The position numbers and the translations under genes are program-made. Below the pieces are notes generated by a model that had not been told where the DNA came from, searched no databases, and worked only from the letters and a program-made list of their open reading frames with translations. DNA of 6,650 nucleotides from an uncultured Prevotella sp. (GTDB taxonomy: Bacteria; Bacteroidota; Bacteroidia; Bacteroidales; Bacteroidaceae). The stretch covers positions 1 to 6,650 of the forward strand of contig CAKPTK010000114.1 in the NCBI GenBank assembly GCA_934190685.1, given 5' to 3'. How positions within the stretch are numbered: position 1 is the first letter of the stretch; every line of letters starts with the position of its first letter. Of the stretch, positions 5,865 through 6,650 are shown one piece after another.

Positions 5865-6650
5865 TTAGATGTTGTCTCTGATTTTCATGCCGTTGTCGAC
5901 GAGCGCCTTCTTAATGGCCTCCACGTGCTCGATGTTCTTGGTTTCGGCGGCGAGGCGCAGCACGCAGTCGGTCACATTCTTGCTGGCGGTGTTCCGCTCG
6001 TGGTGCACGCTGATGATGTTGGCGCCCATGTTGGCGATGACCTCGCACACCTTGACGAGTTGTCCCGGCTTGTCGGCCAGTTCGATGGTCAGGGTGCAGA
6101 TGCGTCCGCTCTTGGCAAGTCCGCGGTTGATGACACGGCTGAGGATGGTCACGTCGATGTTGCCTCCGCTGACCACGCAGACCGTCTTCTTGCCCTTGAC
6201 CGGCACCTTGTCGAACATCACGGCTGCCACGCTGGCTGCTCCCGCTCCCTCGGCGACCATCTTCTCGCTCTCGATGAGGTGGAGGATAGCGGCGCAGATT
6301 TCGTCCTCGCTCACGGTGACGATGTCGTCGACATAGTTGGAGCAAGTCTCGAAGGTCAATTTGCCCGGCTCCTTGACGGCGATGCCGTCGGCGATGGTCG
6401 CCACGGAAGCGAGCTTCTCCTGCTTGTGGTCGTGGAGACTGGTCACCATGCTGGCCGCTCCTTCAGCTTGCACACCATAGACTTTTACCTTGGGGTTGAG
6501 CGACTTGACGGCGTAGGCGATTCCGGAGATGAGTCCGCCGCCACCTACAGGCACGACGACGGCTTCCACGTCGGGCAGCTGGTCGAGCAGCTCCAGTCCG
6601 ATGGTGCCCTGTCCGGCGATGACGTTTTCATCGTCGAGGGGGTGGATGAA
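5865..6650 (-). CDS. ilvA: Threonine ammonia-lyase with ACT domain (5' end missing)
   Basis: The C-terminal 261 residues are present; the start lies beyond the right edge. The visible part begins [20 protein letters not shown], characteristic of PLP-dependent threonine dehydratases. It continues with the PLP phosphate-binding tetraglycine loop ([11 protein letters not shown]). The enzyme converts L-threonine to 2-oxobutanoate and ammonia through 2-aminocrotonate. The last 75 residues or so (from [15 protein letters not shown]) form a single ACT-like regulatory domain. This matches the shorter family of about 400 residues rather than long IlvA with two such domains, so about 140 residues should be missing. 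Whether the role is isoleucine synthesis or threonine breakdown cannot be decided from the visible part. The frame has no internal start worth using: the GTG at 6569 is an ordinary valine within the catalytic domain. It is the upstream partner of ridA. Confidence 0.95.
   Translation of the reverse strand, partial: FIHPLDDENVIAGQGTIGLELLDQLPDVEAVVVPVGGGGLISGIAYAVKSLNPKVKVYGVQAEGAASMVTSLHDHKQEKLASVATIADGIAVKEPGKLTFETCSNYVDDIVTVSEDEICAAILHLIESEKMVAEGAGAASVAAVMFDKVPVKGKKTVCVVSGGNIDVTILSRVINRGLAKSGRICTLTIELADKPGQLVKVCEVIANMGANIISVHHERNTASKNVTDCVLRLAAETKNIEHVEAIKKALVDNGMKIRDNI

Noticed and set aside
5869..6345. Open frames overlapping ilvA on both strands
   Set aside because: The ilvA frame contains an unmistakable threonine dehydratase and ACT sequence. 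The others are low-complexity shadows.
5865..6569. ilvA starting at the GTG at 6569
   Set aside because: The frame continues upstream to the window edge with conserved threonine dehydratase sequence ([18 protein letters not shown]), so the gene is cut by the window and not started there.
1..6650. CRISPR array, tRNA, rRNA, insertion sequence or attachment site
   Set aside because: No regularly spaced repeats, no tRNA-like cloverleaf seen by eye, no transposase or integrase motifs and no flanking direct repeats were found in either strand.

Overview
The window looks like chromosomal DNA of a member of the Bacteroidales, most likely a Prevotella-type organism. The evidence is promoters of the form TTTG/TTG-N19-20-TAnnTTTG in front of several genes, short AT-rich leaders without Shine-Dalgarno sequences, GC-rich coding regions separated by AT-rich gaps, and several envelope proteins of a Bacteroidales type. 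No rRNA, tRNA, CRISPR array, insertion sequence or phage gene is visible. No gap between genes exceeds 300 bases.

Left part (1-2930). A leftward promoter and a possible eight-codon gene start leave the window on the left. A rightward promoter drives a six-helix DUF308/HdeD-like membrane protein (185-808), which ends at a strong hairpin terminator. Next comes a CopA-type copper-exporting P-type ATPase (953-2872) with its own -7 box and a terminator shared with the convergent gene that follows. This ATPase is the most unusual item. It keeps the metal-binding, membrane, actuator and phosphorylation parts, but the roughly 100-residue nucleotide-binding (N) domain is replaced in frame by a linker of about 18 residues.

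Middle part (2939-5441). A leftward gene for a small outer-membrane beta-barrel-like protein is divergent from a rightward two-gene operon. The operon encodes a secreted protein of unknown function and a cytoplasmic TPR protein, whose genes overlap by ATGA. Well-formed promoters for both directions lie in the 205-bp gap, and a 9-bp inverted repeat overlaps the -7 box of the rightward one. None of these three proteins can be assigned a specific function.

Right part (5465-6650). A leftward operon holds ilvA (threonine ammonia-lyase with a C-terminal ACT domain, 5' end outside the window) followed 25 bp later by ridA. RidA hydrolyses the reactive enamine/imine that IlvA releases, so the pair forms one pathway step plus its detoxifying partner. 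This operon converges on the TPR operon at a shared hairpin terminator.
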